Of a stretch of 64,000 nt of DNA, positions 62,559 to 64,000 are shown piece after piece. Position numbers and translations under genes: made by a program. Origin of the DNA: an uncultured Muribaculaceae bacterium. Its GTDB lineage: Bacteria; Bacteroidota; Bacteroidia; Bacteroidales; Muribaculaceae. The stretch is taken from the NCBI GenBank assembly GCA_910579185.1, contig CAJTTG010000011.1, forward strand, positions 1 through 64,000, given 5' to 3'. The notes under the pieces are model-generated. The model was given only the letters and a program-made list of their open reading frames with translations, did not search any database and was not told the DNA's origin. Position 1 is the stretch's first letter; every line of letters begins with the position of its first letter.

Positions 62559-63524
62559 ATGAGAACAAGACAACGTATATTCAAATTATCTATGATATTT
62601 CTATTCCTGCAAGGAATAGTTTACGGGGTTGCACAAAGCCCCCAAAATCCAACAGAATATATCGACAGGATTGAATTGGGATACAGGGGCATTGTTTTCG
62701 ATGGGGAGCTTTCAAGAGAGCAAGCATCAAACCTGATGAGGAAAGAGTCAGTGATAATTGAAGATGTGAAAGATATAGACGATTTTATATATGCTATCGA
62801 CACATTGAAGTTTACCGGAGGTGATTATGTGTCACCATTCACCGCTATATCCACCTTTTTTAATCCACTGAGACCCAATGGGGTTTACTTGGTGCCGGAA
62901 CCACATGGTGATTATGATGGTTACGCAACAATATTCTATACTGATGGACGGTTACCGGAGATGATATGGTTCGGATATGGAAGCGTGGACTATGGACATA
63001 AAAGCTATAAAATGACGTATGATCTGAACGGGTATCTATTATCATTAATGCAAACCATGCCCAAACGGGAGGCCAGAGAAATAAAAGTGCCAAAGAAGTT
63101 AGACATCAGTGGTATTGACAAAATCGTAATAACTCAGATTACACAAGATAACTTTAAAGATGGGCTACCGCGAGGCGATTTCGCATTGTCAACTCAAACC
63201 ATATCATCAGTTCTGACCCGTAGTGAAATCAACAATTCTGAGACGATACGCAAAATCATGAGTGCGCTACAACAATTGCAATACAAGGAGACGCTTTATT
63301 ATGATACGACATCACCGGCTCTTGTCGCCCACTACAAAATTAACGGAGGGCTTGAATGGGTTTATGCTGCCGATCCCGTTGTTGGGCTGATACAAATATT
63401 CCGTAAGTCTCCCAAATTAGTGGAAATGATATGGATTACATGTGATTACATAGAACGCGGATATTTCAAGTACTATAAGGATCGTTATATACAGGATGTA
63501 ATCAGTGAGTTTATCAGCTATTGA
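62559..63524 (+). CDS. Secreted protein of unknown function
   Basis: The protein has 321 residues with a signal peptide (MRTRQRIFKLSMIFLFLQGIVYGVA-Q). The open frame extends up to 62454, but those 35 codons cover the promoter and repeat module, so the ATG at 62559 is the likely start. Mature part: IDRIELGYRGIVFDGELSREQASNLMRKESV (about 37-67), FNPLRPNGVYLVPEPHGDYDGYATIFYTDGRLPEMIWFGYGSVDYGHKSYKMTYDLNGYLLSL (central, beta-rich), and a C-terminal GGLEWVYAADPVVGLIQIFRKSPKLVEMIW with similar IFYTDGRLPEMIW-type wording, suggesting an internal repeat. I recognise no family. Confidence 0.72.
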   Translation: MRTRQRIFKLSMIFLFLQGIVYGVAQSPQNPTEYIDRIELGYRGIVFDGELSREQASNLMRKESVIIEDVKDIDDFIYAIDTLKFTGGDYVSPFTAISTFFNPLRPNGVYLVPEPHGDYDGYATIFYTDGRLPEMIWFGYGSVDYGHKSYKMTYDLNGYLLSLMQTMPKREAREIKVPKKLDISGIDKIVITQITQDNFKDGLPRGDFALSTQTISSVLTRSEINNSETIRKIMSALQQLQYKETLYYDTTSPALVAHYKINGGLEWVYAADPVVGLIQIFRKSPKLVEMIWITCDYIERGYFKYYKDRYIQDVISEFISY

Positions 63525-63576
63525 ATGTATTTGATGATCCACTGATATCTCTATCACATGAAAATAAATTGAATAT

Positions 63577-64000
63577 ATGAGGATGAGCCACCAAAGAAAA
63601 GAGAACCATAAGTTCATCTGCGCAATTGCGATATTGGGGATGTTTTTGACAATGATGTCGTGTGGGAGCAAAAAAATTGTTCTGCCGATCGACTCAATTC
63701 CAAAGGAGAATCTGATACCGTTGTCAAAGCAGAAAGATCAGTCTGTTGAAATGCCGCTGTATGAGATTGTGGATTCGGCATTCTGCCAATATCTGAAAGA
63801 TTTTATAAATTCAACAAAATGGTTAAATAATGATCCAGGTTTCTTTATAATGATCTATTCTCGGGATTCTACAAATGTGTTCATCGAACCATTTAAATAT
63901 CCATATGTAGGTTATTATGAAGATTGTGACGGAGTTGCATTTTTAGATGGCTATCCTACAAGAATAATATTCAATGTTAAGGGAGACTATAGTTTCCATC
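63577..64000 (+). CDS. Lipoprotein of unknown function, cut by the window end
   Basis: An open frame of at least 141 codons starts at ATG 63577 (MRMSHQRKENHKFICAIAILGMFLTMMSC), with lipobox LTMMSC (Cys near 29) followed by GSKK. It runs off the window without a stop. Visible mature part: YEIVDSAFCQYLKDFINSTKWLNNDPGFFIMIYSRD and GYYEDCDGVAFLDGYPTRIIFNVKGDY. It is 52 nt after the preceding gene and of the same AT-rich composition. No family recognised. Confidence 0.7.
   Translation, partial: MRMSHQRKENHKFICAIAILGMFLTMMSCGSKKIVLPIDSIPKENLIPLSKQKDQSVEMPLYEIVDSAFCQYLKDFINSTKWLNNDPGFFIMIYSRDSTNVFIEPFKYPYVGYYEDCDGVAFLDGYPTRIIFNVKGDYSFH

Noticed and set aside
1..64000. CRISPR arrays, tRNA or rRNA genes, insertion sequences with transposases, phage genes
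   Set aside because: I looked for evenly spaced direct repeats with spacers, cloverleaf-like sequence and transposase or integrase motifs and found none.

Overview
The window looks like a chromosomal segment of a gut Bacteroidales bacterium, most likely of the Muribaculaceae (S24-7) type. The reasons are SusC/SusD pairs, Bacteroidota promoters (TTTG, about 20 nt, TAnnTTTG), lipoproteins with MTSC-like lipoboxes, a PorV protein, and housekeeping genes typical of the order. It starts in a repeat-rich intergenic region and ends inside a lipoprotein gene. I saw no rRNA, tRNA, CRISPR array, transposase or recombinase.

Layout. 1-2.6 kb: transketolase. 3.4-20.4 kb: two mirror-image operons facing away from each other. 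Each runs SusC, SusD, Calx-beta-like lipoprotein, hairpin, subtilisin-family peptidase with a type IX (Por) sorting tail. Between them (11634-12136) is a segment bounded by a 22-bp inverted repeat whose two halves surround an asymmetric 5-bp core. The only good promoter in the segment abuts the right-hand repeat and points at the right operon. I read this as a candidate invertible promoter that switches expression between two peptide-uptake/protease systems. 20.6-26.7 kb: branched-chain amino acid operon ilvD-ilvB-ilvN-thioesterase-ilvC. 27.4-34.7 kb: serpin lipoprotein, a recently rearranged cluster of small secreted proteins with a truncated copy of a GH97 gene, the intact GH97 enzyme, and a patatin. 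35-45.4 kb: pnp, a small membrane protein, prs, ispF, porV, a probably inactive fumarylacetoacetase-fold protein overlapping rex, an Ig-like lipoprotein and a MalY/PatB aminotransferase. 45.5-59.9 kb: RelA/SpoT homolog, PgpH-like c-di-AMP phosphodiesterase, two small envelope proteins, GH13 amylase, a large TPR protein, an outer-membrane barrel, a GT2 glycosyltransferase and dihydroorotase. 60-64 kb: an AT-richer set of secreted proteins of unknown function, two of them tandem paralogs, with a duplicated promoter module.

Mosaic palindromic repeats of three families fill many intergenic gaps, including the inside of the putative invertible segment. Many apparent short ORFs in those gaps are only translations of the repeats.

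How it fits together. PorV shows that a type IX secretion system is probably present, which agrees with the Por-type tails of both subtilases. The mirrored operons then resemble a RagAB-like arrangement: a surface protease plus a SusCD peptide importer. Substrate, switching and secretion route are inferences from sequence and context.
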